Shown: positions 1 through 10,653 of the stretch, in pieces
Layout: each line of letters begins with the position of its first letter
Position numbering within the stretch: position 1 is the first letter of the stretch
From: Pseudoips prasinana
Taxonomy: Eukaryota; Arthropoda; Insecta; Lepidoptera; Nolidae
Assembly (NCBI GenBank): GCA_951640165.1
Contig: OX621236.1
Location: 27,706,948-27,770,947, forward strand
Direction: 5' to 3'
Length of the DNA: 64,000 nucleotides
The notes under the pieces: model-generated
Databases searched by the model: none
Seen by the model: the letters and a program-made list of their open reading frames with translations, nothing else
Told to the model about the DNA's origin: nothing
Program-made: the position numbers and the translations under genes

Positions 1-23
1 GAGAAAGGCTATATTTGTAGTAT

Positions 24-142
24 ACACGGCTATATATCAAGTTATACATTTCCAATATAAGCTGACCTCTCATTGTATGGAAATCTTATACAACGCGAGA
101 TAAGCTTTTACTGGAAATGTATAGCTTGATATGTAGCCGTGT
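24..142. mobile_element. 119-bp palindromic MITE, array unit 1
   Basis: Fold-back element with terminal arms beginning ACACGGCTACATATCAAG and ending with its inverse. Nearly the whole length is self-complementary around a centre near position 85. It is flanked by GTAT (20-23) and GTAC (143-146), consistent with duplication of a GTAC (or TA) target. The related unit at 10441-10470 has a single uninterrupted GTAC at 10456-10459 where this element sits, so it serves as the empty site. No coding capacity. Confidence 0.85.
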
Positions 143-578
143 GTACAAGCGTACCAACTGACTTGACGCTACGATGAAGCATCGACTGTACTTGTTATCA
201 TTAGCAAAAGTACTTTTTGGCTCACAAGTAAACATGTGTTAGTATTCACCCGATTTATATCAAGGTATACATTTAAAATAGTTGAATCCCTTAACCAGAT
301 TAAATTTTATGTAAGTATGAATTAACTATCGTACCCATAGCTCTTCTAAGAGGTGGGCGTACAGTATATACCACGTATATTAAGGTAAGGAAAAGGTAAG
401 GTGCTTATTGGCTGAACGGCAAATAAGTGCTCATATTCAGTACCGATTACACAGGAAAAGTCAATAAATTGGTGTATTAATTTATTGAAGTATGACAAAA
501 TAAACGCCACTTCAGCCACTGTCACTTTGACAGTAATAATCTTTATTATGTTGGCGAGAAAGGCTATATTTGTAGTAT

Positions 579-697
579 ACACGGCTACATATCAAGTTAT
601 ACATTTCCAATATAAGCTGACCTCTCATTGTATGGAAATCTTATACAACGCGAGATAAGCTTTTACTGGAAATGTATAGCTTGATATGTAGCCGTGT
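579..697. mobile_element. 119-bp palindromic MITE, array unit 2
   Basis: Same element at the same position within the 555-bp unit, so it was copied by tandem amplification rather than inserted independently. Confidence 0.85.
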
Positions 698-1133
698 GTA
701 CAAGCGTACCAACTGACTTGACGCTACGATGAAGCATCGACTGTACTTGTTATCATTAGAAAAAGTACTTTTTGGCTCACAAGTAAACATGTGTTAGTAT
801 TCACCCGATTTATATCAAGGTATACATTTAAAATAGTTGAATCCCTTAACCAGATTAAATTTTATGTAAGTATGAATTAACTATCGTACCCATAGCTCTT
901 CTAAGAGGTGGGCGTACAGTATATACCACGTATATTAAGGTAAGGAAAAGGTAAGGTGCTTATTGGCTGAACGGCAAATAAGTGCTCATATTCAGTACCG
1001 ATTACACAGGAAAAGTCAATAAATTGGTGAATTAATTTACTGAAGTATGACAAAATAAACGCCACTTCAGCCACTGTCACTTTGACAGTAATAATCTTTA
1101 TTATGTTGGCGAGAAAGGCTATATTTGTAGTAT

Positions 1134-1252
1134 ACACGGCTACATATCAAGTTATACATTTCCAATATAAGCTGACCTCTCATTGTATGGAAATCTTATA
1201 CAACGCGAGATAAGCTTTTACTGGAAATGTATAGCTTGATATGTAGCCGTGT
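1134..1252. mobile_element. 119-bp palindromic MITE, array unit 3
   Basis: Third tandem-amplified copy of the same fold-back element, with identical flanks. Confidence 0.85.
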
Positions 1253-1486
1253 GTACAAGCGTACCAACTGACTTGACGCTACGATGAAGCATCGACTGTA
1301 CTTGTTATCATTAGAAAAAGTACTTTTTGGCTCACAAGTAAACATGTGTTAGTATTCACCCGATTTATATCAAGGTATACATTTAAAATAGTTGAATCCC
1401 TTAACCAGATTAAATTTTATGTAAGTATGAATTAACTATCGTACCCGTAGCTCTTCTGAGAGGTGGGCGTACAGTATATACCACGT

Positions 1487-1895
1487 CTTCGATATAGTAA
1501 ATACCATATCAGCGTGTTAACTTTGACATTGATACAATCTTTATTATGTTGGCAAGAAATGCTATTTTTGTAACACAAGTGTATACACATTGACGTGGCG
1601 TCAACTTTACCATTAACTCGGCTGCATTCACGGTACTTAAACGTGCGATGAGACATGTTTTTATTTTACCTTTTATATTCATTTTATTTTCTTTAAAGCT
1701 ACTGAAATGTTCCCGTCGTAAATTAAACCACCCAAGTTTTATAACAACAACATTTCATTAAATGTAAAGCTTAAAGTATGCGCGTGTTTTAAGGTACGTG
1801 TATAAATTGTATAAAAATACAGCAAATTGTTCATTTTTTTTATTATTTAAGTTATTATATATTATAATTTTGTTGAGTACAATGTTATCTGCTTA
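1487..1895. repeat. Satellite-like sequence shared with 10918-11370
   Basis: Sequence after the array (cgatatagtaa, then tttattatgttggca, cggtacttaaacgt and ataaatgagtaggc) is collinear with 10918-11370 at high identity. It is the same repeat environment on both sides of segmental copy A. No credible gene. Confidence 0.75.
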
Positions 1896-1939
1896 TAAAT
1901 GAGTAGGCATGCTTGGCAACATACCTACATCTGTTGCAG

Positions 1940-2112
1940 TTTTTATAGCTCTCTGTGCCCCGCGGTTTTACCCGCGTTAATCTTTATAAATTATAGCGTC
2001 TGTGTTAATCCATGGCGTCAGCTAACTCCATACCAAATTTTATTTAAATCGCTCCAGCCATTTAGACGTGAAGAAGTAACAAACACACACACTCATATAC
2101 TTAAAAACTTTA
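1940..2112 (-). mobile_element. Decayed Helitron-like fragment
   Basis: Contains CTGTGCCCCGCGGTTTTACC, matching the end of the element at 8052-8353, which begins CTAGCTGTGCCCCGCGGTG. Here the diagnostic CTAG has mutated to CTCT, so the exact end cannot be set. Orientation is inferred from the CTAG-type end lying on the left. Confidence 0.45.
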
Positions 2113-2685
2113 TATTATTTCTTATCTTTTAAAAATGATATTTTAGTTTTACTAATAATTTTTAAACAGCACTCGTAGGGAATCGCGGTTATCTAGATTA
2201 GAAATAGTACTAACTGCTCTTTTGAAATATGGAGTTAGTACCTTTAAAGTTAGCTTAGCCCCCTCCATAGGATATAATGCTGTGGTGTGAAGCTATGTGA
2301 AATAACGTAGTAAAAATATGTACCTATGTCAACCATGCAGTTGCTTATTCAGACAATTGCCTTATTATTTATACAATATACTGGATTACTTTTTAATACG
2401 AAGATCCATTGCAATTTTGAGTCTTATGCCACTCCCAAGTAGGACTAATATTTCCTAATTCATTGCAAATATTGATTTAACATTAATTTCATTTGGCAGA
2501 AGGATATTTCCCCGCAAACAGCAATAAGTAATTTGCGGACATATATTTAAACATTAAGTTGACTGTGTTGGATTAGATCTTTGTATATGAAACATATTAG
2601 TCATTGTTCTCTCTCATAGTAATGAGTTCGTTAAGTTACGTTTATTATTTATGCTACACCTTGTTTTGATTTGTAATAAAAGTAC

Positions 2686-2808
2686 ACACGGCTACATATC
2701 AAGCAATACTATTCCAATATAAGCTGACCCCGCGTTGTATAGGATTTCCATACAATGAGAGGTCAGTTTATATTGGAAATGTATAGCGGAATATGTAGCG
2801 TGTGTTGT
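2686..2808. mobile_element. Palindromic MITE, independent copy
   Basis: Same family as the element in the 1-1486 array, but with its central loop in the opposite orientation and GTAC on both sides (2682-2685 and 2809-2812). Its right end has a small TGT expansion. Copy B keeps only the right half (44886-44921). Confidence 0.8.
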
Positions 2809-3045
2809 GTACAAGTAAAAAAGTAACCAGGAATATTAAAACTATAATGTAGGTTGTCTTTTAATAAAATTTCTAAATGCAGAATATGTAGCTAATGTTT
2901 ACAAAAGACTAGGGCACAAACAAATTAAGTAATAAATATAATTAAATGATAAGTAATCAGGCGTTACTTTGCGGATATCCAAAACAATTGAAATACAAAA
3001 TTAATATGAAGTGATAATGCTCGAATGAGACTAAAACTTTTTAGG

Positions 3046-3260
3046 CTCATTTGAGCACTCGACGAGTTGGCAGCCCTTGAGAATGGTCCGTGGAGGACTG
3101 AAACACGTGTTGGGTATCGTACTGGCGCATGTAGTTTGCTTTTTTATATTGTCCTTCTTGCATGTGCACATTTTTGCGGGCGGGAGGGCGCGGCGGTGCA
3201 AATTGCATCCCGGCATGATTAAACTGACCATTAGCGGAATTAACACTACATATTAATTTT
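3046..3260 (-). mobile_element. Dispersed element related to 31917-32175
   Basis: Reverse-complement homologous over its core to 31950-32110 (for example the shared TTTCAGTCCTCCACG stretch). It ends with GCGGAATTAACACTACATAT, which is also the right end of the other copy in the same orientation although the cores are inverted. That fits an element whose termini are inverted repeats. Non-coding. Confidence 0.55.
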
Positions 3261-3965
3261 GTATTTTTATAATTAAATGATCTTAAAATAAACAAATATT
3301 TTAGGAATGTTAATAAATAATTACTTCATGACCTTTAGAGATAAGTATAAGAAAACCAATTTTGTTAAATTAAATCTAATTAATCAAATATTGCTCTTTT
3401 GAACCGACTTCAAAAAGTAGTGCCTATGAATTTGGTCGTATGATTTTGTATGCATGTTACGCGAATTCACCGTCGTTTCAGAACCGTTTTCGGTAATAAC
3501 TCGATGGGAAATGCTTTCTGTATAGGCCCCATATAAATTTGACAAAATTGGTTCCTGTAAAGAAAATGTGAAGTTGCTTCTATTTCCTTTAAATATTAAT
3601 TGTAATTAAAAACATATTTCGTATTACAAAACACAAAATATATGAAAGTAACCAAGTGGCTACTTTAAATTTCCTGATTTAGTTGCTTTATATTTCCTGA
3701 CTGTAAAGAAAAGCTGAAGTTGGTTCATTTACTTTAAACATCAATTATAATTAAAAGCATATTTTATATTATAAAACACAAAATATATGAAAGTAACCAA
3801 GTGGTTATTTTATATTTCTAGACAGTAACTTGAAACTGGAAAGAACAAGAAAAAACGTTTCGTGTCGTTTCACTGGCTTCCTTTTATTCCGTTACTATTT
3901 TCAGTTTATTTTGCTATGCAACAAATTTTATCGTGTTCCACTTTTCATCGGGCATCTTTGACGTA

Positions 3966-5355
3966 CCGTAAAATGGGGCGGCTTTGATTAGGTTTCGGAT
4001 TAAATTGTTCTCTATTACTTTGTATTTTAAAGTTATGGCCCTGAAAAAAAAACTGAAATATCGGTTTTTTGTGTAGATTACATATACACCTAAAAAAAAA
4101 TCAGCAAGCTATCGTTTCCGAGAAAAAAAACAAAATGTTCCTTATCAACTTCAAACTGAGTTTGGGGTGACTTTGATAACACCTGTTTTTGCAATCGTAT
4201 TTGAAAGTAAACCCGAAAAGGAGCAAATCATAGAAAATTTTTTTTTTCCTCTGTACTCTTTAAGAGTTATTAATACTTTTATGAATTTGGGGTGGCATTG
4301 ATTACAGGGGCTAATTTGATTGACGAAATAACAAGTTTCAAATCACAAAAACATTTATTTAAACTTTTATAATATTTCAAAATGTAGCAAAACAGATTTG
4401 TACCGAACTTAATGATTATACCAATTAGGTTAGGCACAATAATCAAACTTAAAAAGTAATAAATAAATCGACCTAAAGAGTAAGGAAGAATGAGTCGTCA
4501 CGGGACGCCTGGCAGATGTGAATGTGCGTCGATTGCGCATGCGCCACGGCATGCGTCGCCACGCCAGAAATCTGTTTTACGTGCGGCTATAGATTTCACA
4601 TCAACAGTAAATATTAAATTTTACATTTCTTTAACAGGAACCTTAATTGGAAAGATATAGCAACCATAGTTCGGGATGATACAACGTCCCGAATGGTATA
4701 TTGTAGGTTTGTGAAGCTTGACTTATGGACATTTCATTGTCAGTTATTTTTTCAATGGCTTCTTCTAGCACTTCAGTAGTGTAATTTCTATAATTCCTTG
4801 TGCCCGGAGTCTTTTTGTAATTGCGCACTATGGTTGTTCCTAAACAGGGGCGACTTTGATAGTAAAACCTTTACAAATCAAACACAATATAAAACCTTTA
4901 CAAATCAAAGACGGCGAGAACGGGGTCACTTTGATTCCTCTCAAATTCGCCCCGGTGAAAAAATCAAAGTAACCCCGACAACTTAAACGATAATAACCTC
5001 AAAAATCTTGCAAAAATAAAAAATAAGAAATTCGGAATAAATTTACAATAAACCATGAAATATATATACTCAAAGCTCAAAAGATAAATATACATGGTTA
5101 TTTTGGTATATAAGAAGTTATATGAGCATGAATTACTTATATTAATTAGGATTCACTTTCAATAATTATTTTCCACGGACACAGATGCGCCAGCGCTTTG
5201 TGAGTGAATGACAAGATGGCCGAAATATCAGTGTTAACAATACTAAAAAAAAATTTGGACGCATTCGGATACTTTTTGAAATATTAACATAAAAGTAATA
5301 TTTTTTAGTTATCATCAAAGTCGCCCCGTCGTTCTAAAGTCGCCCCATGTTACGG
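3966..5355. mobile_element. Pogo/Tc1-like DNA transposon, 1.39 kb, TA target site
   Basis: Termini are inverted repeats: left CCGTAAAATGGGGCGGCTTT, right the inverse of CCGTAACATGGGGCGACTTT. TA flanks both sides (3964-3965, 5356-5357). The paralogous site in copy B (near 45860) has one TA and no insert, which confirms the borders. Subterminal copies of a GGGGCGACTTTGAT-like motif occur in both orientations (near 4155, 4290, 4845, 4920-4975 and 5320), resembling transposase-binding sites. The only coding relic is a psq-type helix-turn-helix fragment at 4643-4828, so the element is non-autonomous. Confidence 0.85.
4643..4828 (-). pseudogene. Psq/pogo-type helix-turn-helix transposase fragment
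   Basis: A 61-codon ORF inside the TA-flanked element. Residues 11-50 (GTRNYRNY ... SQASQTYNIPFGTLY) match the pattern of the psq/CENP-B-like DNA-binding helix-turn-helix at the N-terminus of pogo/Tigger-type transposases. In the family this domain binds the terminal repeats. The frame runs out soon after the recognition helix, and no catalytic DDE/DDD domain follows anywhere in the element, so this is a relic. Alternative: an exon of a psq-domain protein. The position inside clear TIRs argues against that. Confidence 0.6.
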
Positions 5356-5589
5356 TACGGTTCAGAAGAAATGAAAAAAGTATATGTTGGTTGTAGATCA
5401 ACATTTTCTCTGTTATCAGACGTCCCTCCTTTTAACCCAGTAAGTGGGGACTGATATAATCATAAACTGACGACAGAAACTTGGAAACTCATACTCAACA
5501 TCATTTCGCATCTTTTTTCTGTAATATCTTTATTTCATATAAGAAAAAAATATAGAATATCCCGGGACATTATTTACATACGCCTTTAT

Positions 5590-5836
5590 TTCATATAAAA
5601 AGAAACATATAATATCCTGGTACATTATTCACACACGGCCATCTGATTCTAAACTAAGCAGAGCTTGTACTATGGTAACCAGACAACTGATATACTATAT
5701 ATACTACTTTTCTTTTGTAAATACATACTTAGATAGATAATCAGGACAAACAGACATATTCATGTACACAAATATCTGTCCTCGGTGGAACCTGCGGTGT
5801 AAGAAGCAAGCATCTACCAACCACACCAACCAAACT
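5590..5836 (-). mobile_element. tRNA-derived SINE, family X
   Basis: On the minus strand it reads a tRNA-like head (ggttggtagatgcttgc), then ggacagatatttgtgtacatg, and ends tgtaccaggatatt. The same family is at 42833-43078 on the plus strand. A shortened remnant at the same place in copy B (46690-46795) shows this insertion predates the duplication. Confidence 0.7.
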
Positions 5837-6195
5837 GGATTTCGTTACTATCTTCAGTTTATTTTGCTATGAAACAACCTTGATTGTATTCCACTTTTTA
5901 ACGGGTATCTTCTACGTACGGTTAATAAAATACCAACAAGAAAGTATTTGTTAGTTGTAAATTTTCTCGATTAACAATCGTGGGGAAAGTTTGGTAATCG
6001 AGAAAATGGGGTAAAATTATGCTGAACGTTTTGGTTGCGCGTCATAGCCATTTGGACCAGCGATTGTACGTGACTTCTTGTATCGAAATTTATTGCAATA
6101 GTTAGAACATTATGTTCAAATAATACAGACGTTAATGTTTCGTGTTCGCGTATACAGTTGTTCTACTGTTTACGTAATAACAATTCTGTGTTATA

Positions 6196-6399
6196 ACGAG
6201 AAAATTGGAAAAGTACTTGTTTAATATTTCCAAGCCTCAAACACTTTTTTTGACGCTGACGGACGCTGGAACACATGAAAGGCGAAATTATTCTTTTGCC
6301 CGAGGCAAGGGTAAAAATTGGACGTTTGGATATTAAGCCCGTGCTCAAGGGTGCTGAAGAAAAGGCACGGTAAAGCTTCAGAAATTGGCCAAAGTGAGC
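6196..6399. other. 204-bp block identical between copies A and B, with a 32-codon ORF
   Basis: Every base from 6196 to 6399 matches 47147-47350, while flanking duplicated sequence carries several per cent differences. On the plus strand ATG 6275 opens a 32-codon ORF ending TAA 6371-6373. A 61-codon minus ORF (6163-6348) is also open in both copies, but its product is not recognised. An AATAAA-like signal (ttgaataaaaaataa) follows near 6457. I do not recognise any protein or RNA family. The identity could reflect selection, local gene conversion or chance. Confidence 0.4.
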
Positions 6400-6579
6400 G
6401 TTGGAATGATTAACATCCTTTGTCCAATATCTGTTTTATATGGCTCGAGTATTTTTTGTTGAATAAAAAATAAGGACGTATAGGTATTTAGGTACGTAAT
6501 TGAGTTTTATTGTACATTGCATATTCTGTGGGTTGTACATTATTTAATTTTATAAATTAGTAACTTGATTTTTCACCAC

Positions 6580-6905
6580 GACCCGGCAAACATTGAGAGA
6601 GGCCCCGTCTGCGATAGCCACCCGAGCAGCCGTGCCCCTGGCTGCCGACGTAACTGCGGCACCCCCGTTCGTACCCCCCCGTGCCAAGCTCCTAAGAAGG
6701 ATGCATAGCTCGGATGCGATTACGATGCAAACACCAACATCCAGCCTTTCACAATGTGCTTCGGGTCACGGTGTACATCCTTGGGGAACGGCCAGCGATC
6801 TGGCTCCGCGAGGGGCCCGGCCGTTGCCCTATCCTATCCATGGACCACTTTGCCGTCTCAACGGGTTTAACCAACAATAATTGCTACTCGAATAAAGAAA
6901 AAAAA
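6580..6905 (+). mobile_element. GC-rich LINE/retroposon 3' end
   Basis: A GC-rich block (cccgagcagccgtgcccctgg) in AT-rich DNA, ending aataaagaaaaa. The copy B equivalent (47520-47885) ends aataaagaaaaattctattc, a 3' microsatellite tail typical of target-primed LINE insertions. Too short to assign a clade; present in both copies, so it predates the duplication. Confidence 0.55.
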
Positions 6906-6944
6906 ATTATATTCCATAATGTCTGGTTCGTCTAGTCTAGTCTA

Positions 6945-7001
6945 GTTTAGAGTAAGGAAATTACCAAGACTTAACGTCTTGGTAATTTCCTTACTCTAAA
7001 C
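6945..7001. repeat. Perfect 26-bp inverted duplication, 5-nt loop
   Basis: Arms 6945-6970 and 6976-7001 are perfectly complementary with loop TTAAC. Copy B (about 47900-47935) has only the right arm, so the left arm was added in A after the duplication. Next to a short ctagt run at 6930-6945. Confidence 0.9.
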
Positions 7002-7684
7002 TTCCTTGAAAATACTATAACTTCATGACTTCCAAGGTACACACTAAGTATTTAGCTAAGATCGCACTATTTGGAATATCATACACGACATCAAGTAAAC
7101 TGTGACCTAAATCTGAATATTTGATAAATTGTTGAGATAACGGCATTGTTCAGTAAATTAGTTTAGAGAATTATAAACGCTTTACGCTGTAAGAATATAC
7201 TAGTCTCAAGAAATGATGATGAAATACTTTTAGGATACGAGTGTTAATTACTTAAAATAATTTATTATAAGTCGAGCAGCTCCACAGGCACGCTGAATAC
7301 AATGAGCTCGGAGAAAAGATTTCAGACACCCATCTTGGAGCACGAAGTGAAACTACTTTGCCCCATTAGGTAACAAAATGTCTCTAATGAACAGTCAAGA
7401 CAGTTTTTTTAGTGGAAGGCGACAAAGCAATTAACAGTTTTGTAAGCAAAAGGTTCGAGACGTTCTTTAGTCTACGTTTCGGAAACCTCATTTACAAAAA
7501 ATATTTTAGCCCTTTCACTAAAAGATGTTCGCTTTTGAAGCCTTTATTGTTAGAAATATGCCTTTGTCTTTATTACAAGTTTTTATAAAAGAAATGCTTT
7601 AATTAAGTATTATTTATATTTTTGATATTTCGTTCGTCTTTTTAAGGTCTAAAGATGGTATTGCTTTGTTTTTTTTATAACCTG

Positions 7685-7800
7685 ATGACACAGGTCGCGA
7701 GAGGCCGGCAATGGTGGCAAATGGTGAAGATCTTCGGTGAAGGCCTATTTCTAGCAATCGACGTCTAGCGGCTGATATAATGTTGTTAGCGTAATGATGT
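7685..7800 (+). repeat. Dispersed lepidopteran repeat tail
   Basis: The gaggcc...tctagcaatcgacgtctagcggctgat segment resembles the widespread repeat end that also occurs at 36970-37088 and, reverse-complemented, within 25755-26125, 41880-42080, 42536-42655 and 52890-53110. Also present in copy B (49320-49440). Confidence 0.5.
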
Positions 7801-8051
7801 CCTATGCACCCGACTTTTTATCGTTGCTGTAAATTTAAAATAAATACAACAGGTAAGCTACTTAGGCTCTGCACCTGAATTTTCTATGTATTTCAAATGC
7901 AGTATTGTTTGCCACCACAGCGCTTCTTTTTTTAATAATTACACACGAGTATGTTCCAAATATGTTTAACTTTGCTCATCAACCTCAATATATTAAGTTA
8001 TACGAGGAAAATGGTAATGAATCTTATACATTAGTACTTTTTATTCTATGA

Positions 8052-8353
8052 CTAGCTGTGCCCCGCGGTGTTACCCGCGTTAAATTTTATAAATTATCAC
8101 AGCTCCTCACCCGTAGATGATAGCGTGATAATATGTAGCCTATATGTTGACCCGACCTCTTAGTGATATTCATACAAAAATTGAAGGAAATCCATGCAGT
8201 ACTTTTTGAGTTTAGCCCGGACATACATACAAACAAAAATTCTAAAAACTCTATTTTTTGCTTCGATATCGATTGAAGATCACGCTACAAGTATCCTTTA
8301 AAAATATTCAATGTACAGTTTTGACTTTCCTACGATTTTATTATATGTATAGA
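8052..8353 (-). mobile_element. Non-autonomous Helitron, 302 bp
   Basis: In minus orientation it runs from TC to CTAG; on the plus strand it begins CTAGCTGTGCC and ends GA. It sits between A (8051) and T (8354) without a target duplication, as Helitrons do. The paralogous site in copy B (A 51621 / T 51622) is uninterrupted, which fixes both ends. No coding sequence. Confidence 0.85.
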
Positions 8354-8831
8354 TATAGGGTGGTAAGAGAGGCCCGGGGCTGGTACTTAGTTTGTAACTG
8401 TTTGTCCTTGGGGGCTTGAGAACTGTGACGGCCTCCAAGGTTAAATATATACATAACGTTGAAAACAAAGGACGTAGTTATTATACAGATATTAGCCACA
8501 TTGACTCCCAAATAATACTTAATTACCACGACAAATATCCACATAATAGCTATGTTAGGATCCTCGCTGATGAAGACTACAGTTGTCTCGTGTTCTTGAC
8601 ATCTAAACCTGAACTTTTATTCCGTGCGAGCGGTGCAAATTAGTCTAGAGTCTAGGGTATATAAATCGGAAAATTTTATTGTTAAAATTGAATATTGCTA
8701 CTTTCTACTCTTATTCTGTAAATTACATGGATAGTAGATATATTTGCTGTACAAAAGCAACCTCTACCTTCTAAATAATAAAGATACTGTTCATATTCAC
8801 TGACGAGACGTGCGATGTAGCGTCGACTGTT

Positions 8832-8878
8832 ACCAATAAGTACTTTACCTATTATAATCAGGTAAAGTACTTATTGGT
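8832..8878. repeat. Perfect 19-bp inverted duplication, 9-nt loop
   Basis: Arms 8832-8850 and 8860-8878 are perfectly complementary around ATTATAATC. The copy B counterpart near 52518 goes straight from gactgt to acctattataat, lacking the left arm. Confidence 0.85.
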
Positions 8879-9489
8879 TCACGGGCAAATACGTGCTCGT
8901 ATTCGGGATACCTCAAATAGGTAATATCAATAAATTAAGGATTTAAGCGTAAGCAAGAGTGGCAATAAGTGCTACTGTGGAATATTTCAATCCCTTACCT
9001 TGATTAGATTGTATGTAAGTATGAATTTTACTGCCGTATCATTCTAAGAGGAGATCGTTCAGTAAACGCCGCAAGTCAGCGCATATCACTTTGGCATTGA
9101 CTACGAATTTATTATGTTAGCGGGACAGGCTGGCTTCGTAATGCAAGTGTATCTTCTGTCACCAACTCACAATGCTACTAAAGGGAGTAGCTCAGCCGTT
9201 CCTGTACTAATGAGTTAAAGTATTAATTGGGTCACGGGTTAATACATCAGCATCACTTATTTATTTACTATAATTAAAACGGTAGAACTCCAATTACAGT
9301 AATTAAAGATAATTATTGCAATGATCAATAGAAAAATATTTATAACCGAACATAAACATTGATTTTAAAACACAATCATACATCATTCTCACAGAAACGC
9401 AAACAGTCTGACAATATATCCGACTATCCATCCTTAAACAAATCACGGTCAGGAATGTCAGGATTGACACAAAGGAAAGCGTTCATATC

Positions 9490-9720
9490 ATTACAGCTGA
9501 ATGACGCCCACTGCTGGTCAAAGGCCCAACGATTTCCACAGTTGCCGGTTTTACGCAATCCACATACAGCGACTTCCAACGACCCTTACAAGATCATCGG
9601 TCCATCTTGTAGGAGGCCTGCCCACGCTGCGTCTTCCGTTTCGTGGTCGCCACATATATGAAAATCTCTCTGCTCCAGCGGCCGTCTATGTCGGTTACTT
9701 TGGTTCGGCATTTCTAATTC
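9490..9720 (+). repeat. Dispersed retroposon-like repeat
   Basis: Contains ctgctggtcaaaggcc, cagttgccggtttt and tgtaggaggcctgcccacgc. The same family appears at 25755-26125, 42536-42655 and 52890-53110. No protein is predicted with confidence; ORFs here are by-products. Confidence 0.6.
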
Positions 9721-10653
9721 TATCTTAAATTTCAATAATTAAATATTTATTAATAATCGATCTTAATACATGCAGACGTTTATTCAACAGATATACCACG
9801 CATAGGGTATGTCAATAGATTAAAGATTTATATCTCACATAGGATTCTAAGAGGTGCGTATACACTAAACGCTACGTCAACGCGTATCACTTTGGCATTG
9901 ACAGCGACTTTACTATGTTTGCAGGAAAGGCAGTATTTGTAATACAAGTGTATCCACTAACACTATGCCACGACGTAGCGTCGAATGTATCTGTTATAAT
10001 CAGATAAAATGCTTATAGGCTCACGGGCAAATACGTGCTCGTATTCAGTAGGGATACCTCGCATAGGAAATGTCAATAAATTGAGGATTTAGGTGTAAGT
10101 ATGAATTTACTGACATATGATTGTGGGAAGAGCGCGTACAGTAAACGCCACGTCGCCGTGTATCACTTCGGCAGTTATACCATCTTTATTATGTTGGCAG
10201 GAATGGCTATATTCGTGAAACAAATGTTAGATACCATGACGTAGCGTTGAATGGATCTGTTATAATAAGATAAGGTACTTATTGGCTGACGGGCATAAAG
10301 GTGCTCATATTCAGTAGGTACAGATTGACCAGGAAATATCAATAATTGGTGTAAGTATTAATTTACTGAAGTATGGTACAATAAACGGCATTTCAGCCAA
10401 TGTCTCATTGATAGTGATAATCTTTATAATGTAGGCGAGAAAGGCTATATTTGTAGTACAAGTGTATCAACTGACTTGACACTACGATGAAGCATCGACT
10501 GTACTTGTTATCATTAGAAAAAGTACTTATTGGCTCACAAGTGAACATGTGTTAGGTAGTATTCACGCGATTTATATCAAGATATAAATTTGAAACAATT
10601 GAATCCTGAAACAAGATGAAATTGTATGTAAGTATGAATTTAATAAGTTTGAC

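Larger units (their letters stand above)
1..1486. repeat. 555-bp tandem repeat array, 2.7 units
   Basis: Units start at 1, 556 and 1111 with an exact period of 555 bp and very few differences (for example tatatat/tacatat in the MITE arm). The third unit is cut after CCACGT at 1486 and continues into related but diverged sequence. Each unit is one 119-bp palindromic MITE plus two diverged satellite-like monomers that also occur, more degenerate, at 8780-11370. The left end lies outside the window, so the array may be longer. Small ORFs on its minus strand (for example 346-582 and 901-1137) recur only because the unit recurs. Confidence 0.95.
2112..9770. repeat. Segmental duplication, copy A
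   Basis: Collinear with 44490-53178 in the same orientation. Anchors shared with copy B include the start (tcttttaaaaatg), the block at 3290-3960 (versus 45185-45860), 5840-7160 (versus 46780-48110), 7280-7600 (versus 48880-49240), 8380-8650 (versus 51630-51950) and 8740-9760 (versus 52420-53170). A stretch checked by eye (about 265 aligned bases near 7300-7560) has about 10 differences. The copies differ mainly by transposon insertions, each annotated separately. Unlabelled parts of this interval carry no recognised feature. Confidence 0.9.

Noticed and set aside
346..1137. Repeated 78-codon minus ORFs, as a possible small gene family
   Set aside because: They repeat only because the 555-bp satellite unit repeats; no domain and no independent copies.
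6163..6348. 61-codon minus ORF conserved in both copies, as a gene
   Set aside because: Conservation is explained by the duplication and the invariant block; no protein family is recognised. Kept only as part of the 6196-6399 observation.
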